From the NCBI GenBank assembly GCA_965660325.1, contig CBFHZL010000016.1, forward strand, positions 1 to 30,236: DNA of 30,236 nucleotides, given 5' to 3'. The stretch is from Acidiluteibacter sp965660325. Lineage in GTDB: Bacteria > Bacteroidota > Bacteroidia > Flavobacteriales_E > Vicingaceae. The translations under genes were made by a program, and so were the position numbers. Below, one piece after another: positions 7,899 through 16,416 of this stretch; within the stretch, counting starts at the first letter, position 1, and each line of letters opens with the position of its first letter. The notes below the pieces were generated by a model, which saw nothing but the letters and a program-made list of their open reading frames with translations, searched no databases and was not told the DNA's origin.

Positions 7899-10800
7899 AT
7901 GAGGTTTTTCACATCACTCATCTTTTTACTATTTTTTCAAGCAGGTTTTAGTCAGGTCACTTTTCCGGTGAATGGGAATCGCAACCCAAACAATAATACC
8001 ATTGTATTTAAGAATGCAACCATCACAAAAGCACCTGGGAAAGTGCTTGATAATTCGATGCTTTTAGTAAAGAATGGACGTATTGAGGGCGTGGGAGCAG
8101 ACTTGAATATTCCATCTAATGCTTTGGTGTATGATCTAAAAGGAGCCTTTATCTATCATTCATTTATTGAGCCGTTTTCGAGTTATGGCATGCCTGAGGT
8201 TAAAAAGTCAGGTTGGTCTGCAAAGCCCCAGATAGAGTCCAACAAAAAAGGTGCTTATAACTGGAATGAAGCCATTAAGGCAGAAGTTAAGGCTGCTGAT
8301 CTTTTTACTAGAAATCAGAAAGAGGCAGACGAGTTTTTAATGAATGGTTTTGGCCTTGGAATAACACACCACAAAGACGGAATTTTAAGAGGTACAGCTG
8401 CTCTTGTTAGTTTTGGAGGTGCGTCTGATAATCAGTCACTCAAACAGCAAGAGGTATATACGGCTTACTCATTTGATAAAGGAAGTTCGCGTCAGGATTA
8501 TCCATCTTCTTTGATGGGGATTATAGCACTTATGCGGCAAACGCATTATGATGCTGCTTGGTACAAAACGGCCAATAGAAACAAAGAAGTGAACCTTACA
8601 TTAGCCCGCATAAATGAGACTGCGAGTCTTCCAAAGTTAATAGATGTGGGAGATTACTTATCCATTTATCGTGCAGATAAGATTGCTAAAGAGTTTGGTT
8701 TTGAATTCATCATGAAGGCGAATGGAGATGAATACCTTCGAGCCAAAGACTTCGGAGAAAAGAAGATTAAAATGGTCATTCCATTAAGTTTCCCTGATGC
8801 ATACGATGTAACTAATCCGTATGATGCCATGAATGTTTCTTTGGCGGAGATGAAACATTGGGAAATGGCTCCTTTTAACCCAGCTATTTTAAATGAAGAG
8901 GGAGTTTCTTTTGCATTCACTGCTGATGGGCTGCCAAAAGTAGAGCAGTTTTTGCCCAATTGGAGAAGGGCTATAGAAGCTGGTTTGCCTGCCGAGATAG
9001 CGCTAGCTGCGGTTACAACTAATGTGGCCGATATGTTTAGTTTGGAGGATGTAAATGGACGAATTGAAAAAGGGCGTCCTGCAAATTTCTTTATTGCTTC
9101 TAAACCGATATACGAGAAAGATGCTGTAGTTTATGAGCAATGGGTAAACGGTGAACAGCATGCTTTTGCCTCTATGGCAACGATAGATATTCGAGGAACC
9201 TACGATTTAAATTTGGAAACCAATGAGCAATTTGAATTATCGATTGAAGGATCGAGTACGAAGCTGACGGCTAAAGTTAAAGCCGCCGACACTGCATTGA
9301 AAGCAAATATAGCTCTAAATGGAAATCAAGTTACGCTAACTTTTACACCTATTGGCTCGAGTGAGGTTATTCGGTTTTCTGGATATATTAGTGAATCAAA
9401 GAGTAGAATATGGACCGGAAATGCATTGATGCCTAGTGGAGAATGGGTAAAATGGGGAGCCATTAAAAAAGGAGCCTTTGAAGAGGAAGATAAACCGCAA
9501 GAAAAGCAGGATTCACTTTCTAGAGGAGAGGTATGGTTTCCGAATATGGCATTCGGAGATTCGCTTATTCCGCAGCAGCAAAACATGATTATTAGAAATG
9601 CAACGGTTTGGACCAATGAATCGCAGGGTGTTCTAAGAGAAACGGATGTGTTAATAGTTGATGGGAAAATAGCTCATGTCGGCCCCAAGTTGGATTTAAG
9701 TATCATCTACCCTAAAAAGATTCCTAATATCTTAACGATTGATGCAAAAGGACTTCACCTTACACCAGGAATTGTTGATGAACATTCTCATATTGCGATA
9801 AGCAGAGGAGTAAACGAAAGCGGGCAAGCTAACTCTGCAGAGGTTTCAATTGGTGATGTGGTTAATTCAAATGACATTAATATCTATCGTCAATTATCAG
9901 GCGGTGTTACCACTTCTCAGCTCCTCCATGGGTCTGCCAACCCGATTGGAGGTCAAAGTGCCTTGATTAAATTAAAGTGGGGACAAACACCGGACGAAAT
10001 GAACATAGAGAATGCAAAAGGACACATAAAGTTTGCTTTGGGTGAAAATGTAAAACAATCCAACTGGGGCGATCGCAAAACAGAACGTTTTCCTCAAACA
10101 AGAATGGGCGTGGAGCAGCAGTTTTACGATGATTTTTATCGTGCAAAAGAATACAGCGATTTATGGAAATTGTACAATGCAAAAAGTAATCGAGAGAAGA
10201 AAGAGGCCGTAGCACCTCGCAGAGATCTAGAGCTGGATGCACTTGTAGAAATATTGAATGAGGAGCGCTTTATTACGTGCCATTCTTATGTGCAGTCAGA
10301 GATTAATATGCTTATGCATGTGGCCGACTCTATGGGTTTTAAGATCAATACATTTACCCATATACTAGAAGGCTACAAAGTGGCAGAGAAGATGAAGGCT
10401 CATGGCGCTTATGGTTCTACTTTCTCCGATTGGTGGGCGTATAAGTTTGAGGTGAATGATGCCATACCTTACAACGGTGCAATCATGCATAAAGTAGGAA
10501 TCACCACAGGGTTTAATTCAGATGATGCAGAAATGGGTAGACGATTAAATCAAGAAGCGGCCAAAGCTGTAAAATATGGTGGTGTAGATGAAGTAGAGGC
10601 ACTAAAGTTTGTTACTTTAAATCCGGCTAAAATGCTTCAATTAGACGACCGAATTGGTAGCATAAAAGAAGGCAAGGATGCGGATTTGGTCTTATGGACT
10701 ACTCATCCACTTTCTATATATGCTAAAGTAGAAAAAACCATTATTGAAGGGGCTATTTATTACGATGCAGAGAAAGATCAATTACTGCGTAAGCAAGTTA

Positions 10801-10937
10801 GTCAGGAGCGTGAGCGACTGGTTCAAAAAATGCTAGCTGCTAAAAAAGGTGGAGCAAAGACCAAGCAGCCGGAGAAAAAAGAGAAAGAATTATATGATTG
10901 TGACACTACAGAAGATGAAGGATATGAAATCAATTAA
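7899..10937 (+). CDS. Exported tandem amidohydrolase (two barrel units, second one active-looking)
   Basis: This 1012-residue protein begins with a signal peptide (MRFFTSLIFLLFFQAGFSQ). It contains two amidohydrolase-type units. In the first (about 30-430) the metal-binding HxH is gone: the aligned strand reads FIEPFSSYG, with F93 and S95 where His would be. In the second (about 560-965) the set looks complete: HSH at 629/631, H795 in CHSY, H821 in THILEG, and Asp 875/876 in NSDDAE. It closes with the composite-domain strand IGSIKEGKDADLVLW. The last 40 residues are rich in Lys and Glu. Such enzymes hydrolyse amide or cyclic amide bonds, here most likely outside the cytoplasm; the substrate is unknown. 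The stop overlaps the start of the next gene. Confidence 0.85.
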   Translation: MRFFTSLIFLLFFQAGFSQVTFPVNGNRNPNNNTIVFKNATITKAPGKVLDNSMLLVKNGRIEGVGADLNIPSNALVYDLKGAFIYHSFIEPFSSYGMPEVKKSGWSAKPQIESNKKGAYNWNEAIKAEVKAADLFTRNQKEADEFLMNGFGLGITHHKDGILRGTAALVSFGGASDNQSLKQQEVYTAYSFDKGSSRQDYPSSLMGIIALMRQTHYDAAWYKTANRNKEVNLTLARINETASLPKLIDVGDYLSIYRADKIAKEFGFEFIMKANGDEYLRAKDFGEKKIKMVIPLSFPDAYDVTNPYDAMNVSLAEMKHWEMAPFNPAILNEEGVSFAFTADGLPKVEQFLPNWRRAIEAGLPAEIALAAVTTNVADMFSLEDVNGRIEKGRPANFFIASKPIYEKDAVVYEQWVNGEQHAFASMATIDIRGTYDLNLETNEQFELSIEGSSTKLTAKVKAADTALKANIALNGNQVTLTFTPIGSSEVIRFSGYISESKSRIWTGNALMPSGEWVKWGAIKKGAFEEEDKPQEKQDSLSRGEVWFPNMAFGDSLIPQQQNMIIRNATVWTNESQGVLRETDVLIVDGKIAHVGPKLDLSIIYPKKIPNILTIDAKGLHLTPGIVDEHSHIAISRGVNESGQANSAEVSIGDVVNSNDINIYRQLSGGVTTSQLLHGSANPIGGQSALIKLKWGQTPDEMNIENAKGHIKFALGENVKQSNWGDRKTERFPQTRMGVEQQFYDDFYRAKEYSDLWKLYNAKSNREKKEAVAPRRDLELDALVEILNEERFITCHSYVQSEINMLMHVADSMGFKINTFTHILEGYKVAEKMKAHGAYGSTFSDWWAYKFEVNDAIPYNGAIMHKVGITTGFNSDDAEMGRRLNQEAAKAVKYGGVDEVEALKFVTLNPAKMLQLDDRIGSIKEGKDADLVLWTTHPLSIYAKVEKTIIEGAIYYDAEKDQLLRKQVSQERERLVQKMLAAKKGGAKTKQPEKKEKELYDCDTTEDEGYEIN

Positions 10938-12213
10938 GCAAAGTGTTTTAACGCTACTATTTTTATCATCACTGTTCGTATTTGGGCAAGATAAATCAAT
11001 ATTGATTCTAGGTACTACTGCGCATATTGGCGACGGCTCTATTATAAAAAATGCAGCAATTGGATTTAGAGATGGGGAAATTGATTTAATTCGATCCATT
11101 GATTTTAGTGTCGATACAAGTCAATATGAACAAGTAATACGCCTAAACGGACAGCACAGTTACCCAGGTTTGATTTCACCAAACAATGTGTTAGGTTTAG
11201 TAGAAATTGAGGCTGTTAGGGCCACTCGTGATGCAGATGAAGTTGGCAGTATTACACCACAAGTCCGAAGTTTGGTTGCTTACAATACCGATTCAAAAAT
11301 CATCCCAACAGTGCGATCTAACGGTGTTCTTATCGTGCAATCTACCCCACAGGGAGGCCGGATTTCAGGTTCATCATCAATCTTTAACCTAGATGGATGG
11401 AATTGGGAAGACGCGGTGCTTAAAACGGATGATGCTATTCACATTAATTGGCCATCGGTATATGAGCGAAAGTGGGAAAGTGGGACCATCACATACAGTG
11501 AAAATAAAAAGTTTGAAGAGCAGCAAAACGAGATAATTCGCTTTTTTGAGCATGCTGAGGCCTACACCAAATCAGATTTTGTTTTGGAGACCAATCTTCG
11601 CTTTGAAGCCATGAGAGGTGTTTTTACTGGCGAGAAGAAGGTGTTTATTCATGCCAATAACGCGAAAGAGTTGTCTTCTGCGATTTACTTTATTCGCGAG
11701 CAGAAAATAAAATCCCCTGTGATTGTTGGTGCTTACGATGCTTTGTTTGTTGCAGATCTTTTAGTTGATTATGAAATTCCTGTGGTGCTCCGAAGAGTTC
11801 ACGAGCTTCCATTACGAGAGGATGATGCCGTAGATTTACCTTACCAACTGCCGGCTTTATTGGCTGAGCAAGGGGTTCTTTTTTGTCTACAAAATGATGG
11901 TAGAATGCAAGCGATGGGCACGAGAAACTTACCTTTTTATGCAGGAACTGCTGCAGCTTATGGATTGGAAAAGGAACGTGCTTTACAGAGCATTACATTG
12001 GATGCTGCTAAAATTTTAGGCATTGATACTGAGGTAGGGTCGTTGGCTAAAGGAAAAAAAGCAACATTGTTTGTTTCAGAAGGAGATGCTTTGGACATGC
12101 GCACAAATAAGCTTTCTGTGGCTTTTGTCAACGGGAAGCCCATTGATTTAAGCAGTCATCAAAGTGATTTGTATGAAAAGTACATGAAGAAGTATGGTTT
12201 GGAAACCAATTAA
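10924..12213 (+). CDS. Exported amidohydrolase-like protein lacking metal ligands
   Basis: I choose the ATG at 10924 because it is followed directly by a signal peptide (MKSIKQSVLTLLFLSSLFVFGQ); starts at 10849 or 10915 would put charged residues before it. The 429-residue product has the amidohydrolase composite domain at both ends (ILILGTTAHIGDGS, then GSLAKGKKATLFVSEGD). The PGLIDxHxH motif reads SYPGLISPNNVLGL, so both metal His are replaced (N87, V89). A His in VFIHANNAKE and an Asp in QNDGR remain. It overlaps the upstream amidohydrolase gene by 14 bases, so the two are probably translated together and may form a complex in which this is a non-catalytic partner; that is inference. Confidence 0.8.
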   Translation: MKSIKQSVLTLLFLSSLFVFGQDKSILILGTTAHIGDGSIIKNAAIGFRDGEIDLIRSIDFSVDTSQYEQVIRLNGQHSYPGLISPNNVLGLVEIEAVRATRDADEVGSITPQVRSLVAYNTDSKIIPTVRSNGVLIVQSTPQGGRISGSSSIFNLDGWNWEDAVLKTDDAIHINWPSVYERKWESGTITYSENKKFEEQQNEIIRFFEHAEAYTKSDFVLETNLRFEAMRGVFTGEKKVFIHANNAKELSSAIYFIREQKIKSPVIVGAYDALFVADLLVDYEIPVVLRRVHELPLREDDAVDLPYQLPALLAEQGVLFCLQNDGRMQAMGTRNLPFYAGTAAAYGLEKERALQSITLDAAKILGIDTEVGSLAKGKKATLFVSEGDALDMRTNKLSVAFVNGKPIDLSSHQSDLYEKYMKKYGLETN

Positions 12214-12881
12214 GGCTTTCCCGAAACGATTACGACAAATTCCCCTTTGCTAATGTTGTCGGTATAGTATTTTGCAAGCTCTGCTAGTGTTCCTCTTACA
12301 TTTTCTTCGTGCAATTTTGTCAATTCTCTAGAAACTGATGCGCGTCGGTCTTCACCGAAATATTCACCCATTTGAGTCAATGATTTTACAATGCGGTGTG
12401 TCGATTCATAAAATACGATGGTGCGCTCTTCTTCAGCTAATTGCGTTAATCGGGTATGCCTTCCTTTTTTATGAGGCAGAAAGCCTTCAAAACAAAACTT
12501 ATCGCAAGGTAAACCCGAATTGACCAATGCAGGCACAAACGCAGTAGCTCCCGGCAAAGTCTCCACATCGATCCCGGCTTCAGCGCAAGCTCGTGCCAAT
12601 AAAAAACCAGGATCAGAAATTCCAGGTGTTCCAGCATCCGTAATAAGTGCTAGTGTTTCCCCAAGTTCTAGATGCTCAATAACCTTATTCACTGCTTTAT
12701 GTTCGTTATGCTGGTGATGGGCAATTAGTTTCTTTTGGATACCATAATGTTGTAAAAGCCTAGAAGAGGTTCTTGTGTCTTCACAAAGAATGGCGTCAAC
12801 CTCATTTAACACCTTGATGCTTCGATACGTCATGTCATCTAAATTTCCAATAGGCGTAGGTACCAAGTATAATTTTCCCAT
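12210..12881 (-). CDS. rsmI: 16S rRNA (cytidine(1402)-2'-O)-methyltransferase RsmI
   Basis: RsmI adds the 2'-O-methyl group of C1402 in the decoding centre of 16S rRNA. The 223-residue protein starts with MGKLYLVPTPIGNLDDMT and has CEDTRTSSRLLQHYGI, DAGTPGISDPGF and the EGFLPHKKGRH region, all typical of the tetrapyrrole-methylase-like fold of this family. It is slightly shorter than E. coli RsmI because the extra C-terminal domain is missing, as in many Bacteroidota. Its stop overlaps the convergent amidohydrolase-like gene by 4 bases. Confidence 0.95.
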   Translation of the reverse strand: MGKLYLVPTPIGNLDDMTYRSIKVLNEVDAILCEDTRTSSRLLQHYGIQKKLIAHHQHNEHKAVNKVIEHLELGETLALITDAGTPGISDPGFLLARACAEAGIDVETLPGATAFVPALVNSGLPCDKFCFEGFLPHKKGRHTRLTQLAEEERTIVFYESTHRIVKSLTQMGEYFGEDRRASVSRELTKLHEENVRGTLAELAKYYTDNISKGEFVVIVSGKP

Positions 12882-12979
12882 GACGCGAAGTTAGCAAATA
12901 ACCTTTTTTACCAACTTATTTGTAGCGATAAGATTCTTCTTTCGCGCATTAATAGTTATTTTGCTGTAAAATAAGTTTT

Positions 12980-13738
12980 ATGGCTTTTAAGCTTTCGGTT
13001 GTTATCATTACATTTAATGAAGAGCGGAATATTGGTCGATGCATCGATTCGGTATTGTCTGTTGCTGATGAAGTGGTGGTGGTGGATTCTTTTTCTACTG
13101 ACCGCACCGAAGAGATCGTAAAGTCATATAATTGTAGGTTTGTTTCTCAAAAATGGTTGGGTTATAGCGAGCAAAAAAACGTTGCAAACTCATTGGCTAC
13201 TCATCCCTATATACTTAGCCTTGATGCAGACGAAGCATTGTCGGAGGAGCTTCTGAGTAGTATCTCAACTCAAAAAAAGCAAGGATTTGCCGGTGCATAC
13301 AGCTTTAACCGATTAACAAATTATTGTGGTACTTGGGTTCATCATTCATCATGGTATCCCGATACTAAAATTCGAATATTTAGACCACAAGACGCTATTT
13401 GGGAAGGAGAGATACATGAAAAACTTACGCTAAAAACATCTAAAATAACTCATCTTGAGGGAGATTTGCTTCACTATTCCTTTTATACACGAGCTGATCA
13501 TTTAAAGCAAATTGATAAATTTTCGACTATTTCAGCGAAAGCGATGAAAGCAAATGAAGTAGGTGGGGCAGCCTTAAAGCGATGGTATAAAGCTTTGGCT
13601 AGATTCATTAAAATATATGGTGTCCATCGTGGATTTTTAGATGGAAAAGCTGGGTTCGATATTGCTCGATTTTCTGCATACGCGGTATATTTAAAGTATA
13701 CTAAACTGAAAAAGTTGAATCATGGGCAAAGCATTTAA
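12980..13738 (+). CDS. Family 2 glycosyltransferase, WaaE/KdtX-like
   Basis: This 252-residue protein opens with a GT-A nucleotide-binding half (LSVVIITFNEERNIGRCIDS, then VVVDSFSTDRTEEIV) and has an intact metal motif, LSLDADEALS (about 81-88). The later WEGEIHEKL and the short helical C-terminus match the LPS-core glucosyltransferase group known as WaaE/KdtX. It probably transfers a sugar to a lipid-linked core at the inner face of the cytoplasmic membrane. It lies divergent from rsmI with 98 bases between, and is followed by a family 4 glycosyltransferase 16 bases downstream. The GT2 assignment is firm; the exact acceptor is not. Confidence 0.87.
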   Translation: MAFKLSVVIITFNEERNIGRCIDSVLSVADEVVVVDSFSTDRTEEIVKSYNCRFVSQKWLGYSEQKNVANSLATHPYILSLDADEALSEELLSSISTQKKQGFAGAYSFNRLTNYCGTWVHHSSWYPDTKIRIFRPQDAIWEGEIHEKLTLKTSKITHLEGDLLHYSFYTRADHLKQIDKFSTISAKAMKANEVGGAALKRWYKALARFIKIYGVHRGFLDGKAGFDIARFSAYAVYLKYTKLKKLNHGQSI

Positions 13739-13754
13739 GATTACAAAACAGCCA

Positions 13755-14843
13755 ATGAAGGTGTTACATATTTCTTCAGAGCCATCATGGCGAGGTGGAG
13801 AGCAACAGCTCGCCTATTTATATGCTGAGCTTGAAGAATGTGGAGTTCAACAAATAATTCTGTGCGCTAAAGGGTCTGCAATGGAGAAGCACTGCCATGA
13901 AAATGGATGGAATTATTTCACCGCAAAAAAAAGCAGTGGGTTGGCCATAATTTTTGCAAAACGCATCAAATCAGTGTGTAAAAAATTAGGCATTGATTTA
14001 ATTCATACTCATGATTCACATGCCCATACTTTTGCTATAGTTGCTGCCGCTATTTTGGGCAATCAAACGCCTGTTGTGGTAAGCCGAAGGGTAGACTTTC
14101 CAATAAAAAAGAAAGCAAGTTCTCTTTTTAAATACAACCATAAAGTAGTTAAAAAGATTGTTTGTGTATCGGATAAAATAAAGGAAATCACTGCAGTTGA
14201 TATTACTGATTCGTCTAAGTTAGTTACTGTGCACTCAGGAATCGATACGTCGAAGTTTGACGGCTCTCATATACCCAATAAGCTTAGAAATGAAATTGGT
14301 ATTAGAGAAGGTTTTTTAATTGGAAATACTTCTGCTTTAGCTGACCATAAGGATTATTTTACGTTCTTAGATAGCGTGTTCGCTATTAACAAACTCCGCT
14401 CTGATTGTCATTTTGTAATTATTGGCTCCGGACCTTTGGAGCAAGAAATTCACGACTATGCCAAGCAGTTGAAGCTATCTAATGTGATATTTACCGGCTT
14501 TCGAAATGATTTACCTGAGGTGTTGGGCGATTTAGATTTATTTTTAATCACCTCTAAAACAGAGGGTTTAGGAACTTCTATCCTCGATGCATTTGCTTGC
14601 AATATACCTGTGGTGGCCACATCGGCTGGAGGTATTCCTGAGATCGTGAAGGATGGCTACAGTGGGTTGATTGCACCTGTAAAAGATCCTAAAGCTATTG
14701 CAAGCCAAGTAAACCGATTACTTAACGACAATGTGTTAGCCGATAGGTTGAAAGTCGGTGCTGCTGAGGTCTTAAAGCAACATGCTAAATCGGCTACAGC
14801 TGAAAAAACATTGGCTGTTTATGAAGCTGTTTTGTCGGTGTAA
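13755..14843 (+). CDS. Family 4 glycosyltransferase (GT-B fold)
   Basis: I prefer the ATG at 13755 (MKVLHISSEPSWRGGEQQ), which begins directly with the first Rossmann strand and the glycine loop. An in-frame ATG at 13722 would add 11 residues and overlap the previous gene. The 362-residue protein has the DLIHTHDSHAH motif in the N-domain, VHSGIDTSKF at the domain junction, and the C-terminal donor site TEGLGTSILDAFACN followed by PVVATSAGGIPEIV. The second acidic residue of the EX7E motif is Asp, a common variant. Together with the upstream glycosyltransferase it likely acts in lipopolysaccharide or capsule assembly. The 3' end overlaps the convergent ligase gene by 25 bases. Confidence 0.87.
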   Translation: MKVLHISSEPSWRGGEQQLAYLYAELEECGVQQIILCAKGSAMEKHCHENGWNYFTAKKSSGLAIIFAKRIKSVCKKLGIDLIHTHDSHAHTFAIVAAAILGNQTPVVVSRRVDFPIKKKASSLFKYNHKVVKKIVCVSDKIKEITAVDITDSSKLVTVHSGIDTSKFDGSHIPNKLRNEIGIREGFLIGNTSALADHKDYFTFLDSVFAINKLRSDCHFVIIGSGPLEQEIHDYAKQLKLSNVIFTGFRNDLPEVLGDLDLFLITSKTEGLGTSILDAFACNIPVVATSAGGIPEIVKDGYSGLIAPVKDPKAIASQVNRLLNDNVLADRLKVGAAEVLKQHAKSATAEKTLAVYEAVLSV

Positions 14844-16405
14844 TTTCGGCTAAAGAGCAAGAAAGCATTAAAGAATGCATAAAAAGTAACTCCCGCTTGT
14901 GTTTCTAAGGTATCTTCATTAATCATAGACAATAGCGCAATTGCGATAAAAATGAGGTAATGGTAATCTAATTTGTAGAAGCTGATGATAATGGGATACC
15001 CAATGGAAATAAGAATTAGAACTAGACCAATTATACCAAAGGTTACCCAGAATGTGAGGTATTGATTATGTGCTCTTAGACGAAAGGTGTCATTTAATTC
15101 AGATCTAGTGCGCTGATAGCTAGATTCAAATTCATCTTGTAAGTCTCCTGTGCCTACACCAATAATCCAATTCTCTTTGATCAGTTCCCAGGCTTGCTTC
15201 CAATAGACTATTCGTGAGGCTACAGAATGCCCGTTAGTTCCTAACCCTTTTGAGTAGTGATCAAATTCCCAAATTATTTTGTCGATTCGTGCAACTTCAG
15301 GATACCTTAAATAATTTACATTGGCTATTCCTGCTTCTATGGCGGAAATTTCATTTTCCGTTAAATGTTCAATAGAAAGTCTGTCTTTGGTCTCTCCTTT
15401 GGATGCTAGGAATCGTATTAGTGTGATATATAAATCATTACCATTTGCGTCTTTTCCTGAGTAGCTAAAATCGCTGCGCTTATTCCAAGCGTCTTCTAAC
15501 TCCCAATAGGCAATGTTTTGGTAAATGTAATACCCATTTTCTAGCTGCTTATTGGCCCACTCTGTAGTATCTTGAAAGTATGGGCTTCCGCCTGTGCTCT
15601 TTTCTAGTTGTGTCTGTTCAGGTCGAGGACTAAATTGGTAGTTACTTACTCTCCAAATTAATATACTTAGCACGGAAAGGGTAAAAATAATAATGAATGA
15701 GCTTGATGCGATTCGCTTCACATTACTTCGAATAGATAGGCTGTAAATAATCGTAATAATGGGTAACAGTAGAAACAGAATAACAATTCCTGAAAATGAT
15801 TCTAAGATAAATAAGAATGAAATTTGCCATACAGAGAGTGATAGGAATAATAGTTTTACCCATCCCCTGTGAGTGTAAAACTGATACAAACTAAAGAATA
15901 CACTTAAACAAATTATGAGGCTGAATCGAATATGACTAATATTTATGGACAAATCTCTTTTGTCAAAAAGGGCAATGTCATCGACTTGTAGATACTTATA
16001 AAGGCTAACTAAAGTAGTTATTGAAACCACTGTTATAAATAAGTTTATTAGGAAGTTAAATGTTTTTTTTGAAAACTGAATCGCTGAAGCAAATACAATG
16101 GGTAAAAATAACATTGGTAGCTTTATCCTCAAGTCTTTTAGCGCATAATCAAAATTGCTTGTCCATAGTAATCCTATGATATGAACTGCATAGAGTCCAA
16201 GTATAATAAGTGCTGTTTTATTTGAAAATAACCGATTGAGTTTTTCTTTAAAGTTAAACTCAAGAATCCAGTTTCCAAGTAGAATAAACTGACCAAGACT
16301 CATTAAAAAATTTGACCATGTGAGCCCTGATATAATTACCATACAGCCAAAAATGTACAATAAGTCATGATTCCAGTACTTCCACCTAAAGAGCCCTTTC
16401 TGCAC
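14819..16405 (-). CDS. O-antigen ligase / polymerase family membrane protein
   Basis: This 528-residue protein has about 11-12 predicted transmembrane helices and one large periplasmic loop (about residues 255-395) rich in charged and aromatic residues. After the loop comes YWKQAWELIKENWIIGVGTG and then LRAHNQYLTFWVTFGIIGL, the HNxYL-type signature of the Wzy_C/WaaL group, which joins undecaprenyl-linked glycan to an acceptor or polymerises it on the periplasmic face. It starts 11 bases after the S41 protease gene and is probably the last gene of that operon. Ligase and polymerase cannot be told apart by sequence alone. Confidence 0.8.
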   Translation of the reverse strand: MQKGLFRWKYWNHDLLYIFGCMVIISGLTWSNFLMSLGQFILLGNWILEFNFKEKLNRLFSNKTALIILGLYAVHIIGLLWTSNFDYALKDLRIKLPMLFLPIVFASAIQFSKKTFNFLINLFITVVSITTLVSLYKYLQVDDIALFDKRDLSINISHIRFSLIICLSVFFSLYQFYTHRGWVKLLFLSLSVWQISFLFILESFSGIVILFLLLPIITIIYSLSIRSNVKRIASSSFIIIFTLSVLSILIWRVSNYQFSPRPEQTQLEKSTGGSPYFQDTTEWANKQLENGYYIYQNIAYWELEDAWNKRSDFSYSGKDANGNDLYITLIRFLASKGETKDRLSIEHLTENEISAIEAGIANVNYLRYPEVARIDKIIWEFDHYSKGLGTNGHSVASRIVYWKQAWELIKENWIIGVGTGDLQDEFESSYQRTRSELNDTFRLRAHNQYLTFWVTFGIIGLVLILISIGYPIIISFYKLDYHYLIFIAIALLSMINEDTLETQAGVTFYAFFNAFLLFSRNYTDKTAS

Positions 16406-16416
16406 GAGGTCGTAGA

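Noticed and set aside
10849..10923. Longer start for the second amidohydrolase-like gene at 10849
   Set aside because: The extra residues are very basic and lie before a clear signal peptide that begins at 10924; the region is the C-terminal coding sequence of the upstream gene.
12980..16405. A lipopolysaccharide or capsule biosynthesis cluster
   Set aside because: The glycosyltransferases and the ligase-like gene are convergent and in different transcripts, with no sugar-nucleotide or transport genes; it is scattered envelope upkeep, not a cluster.
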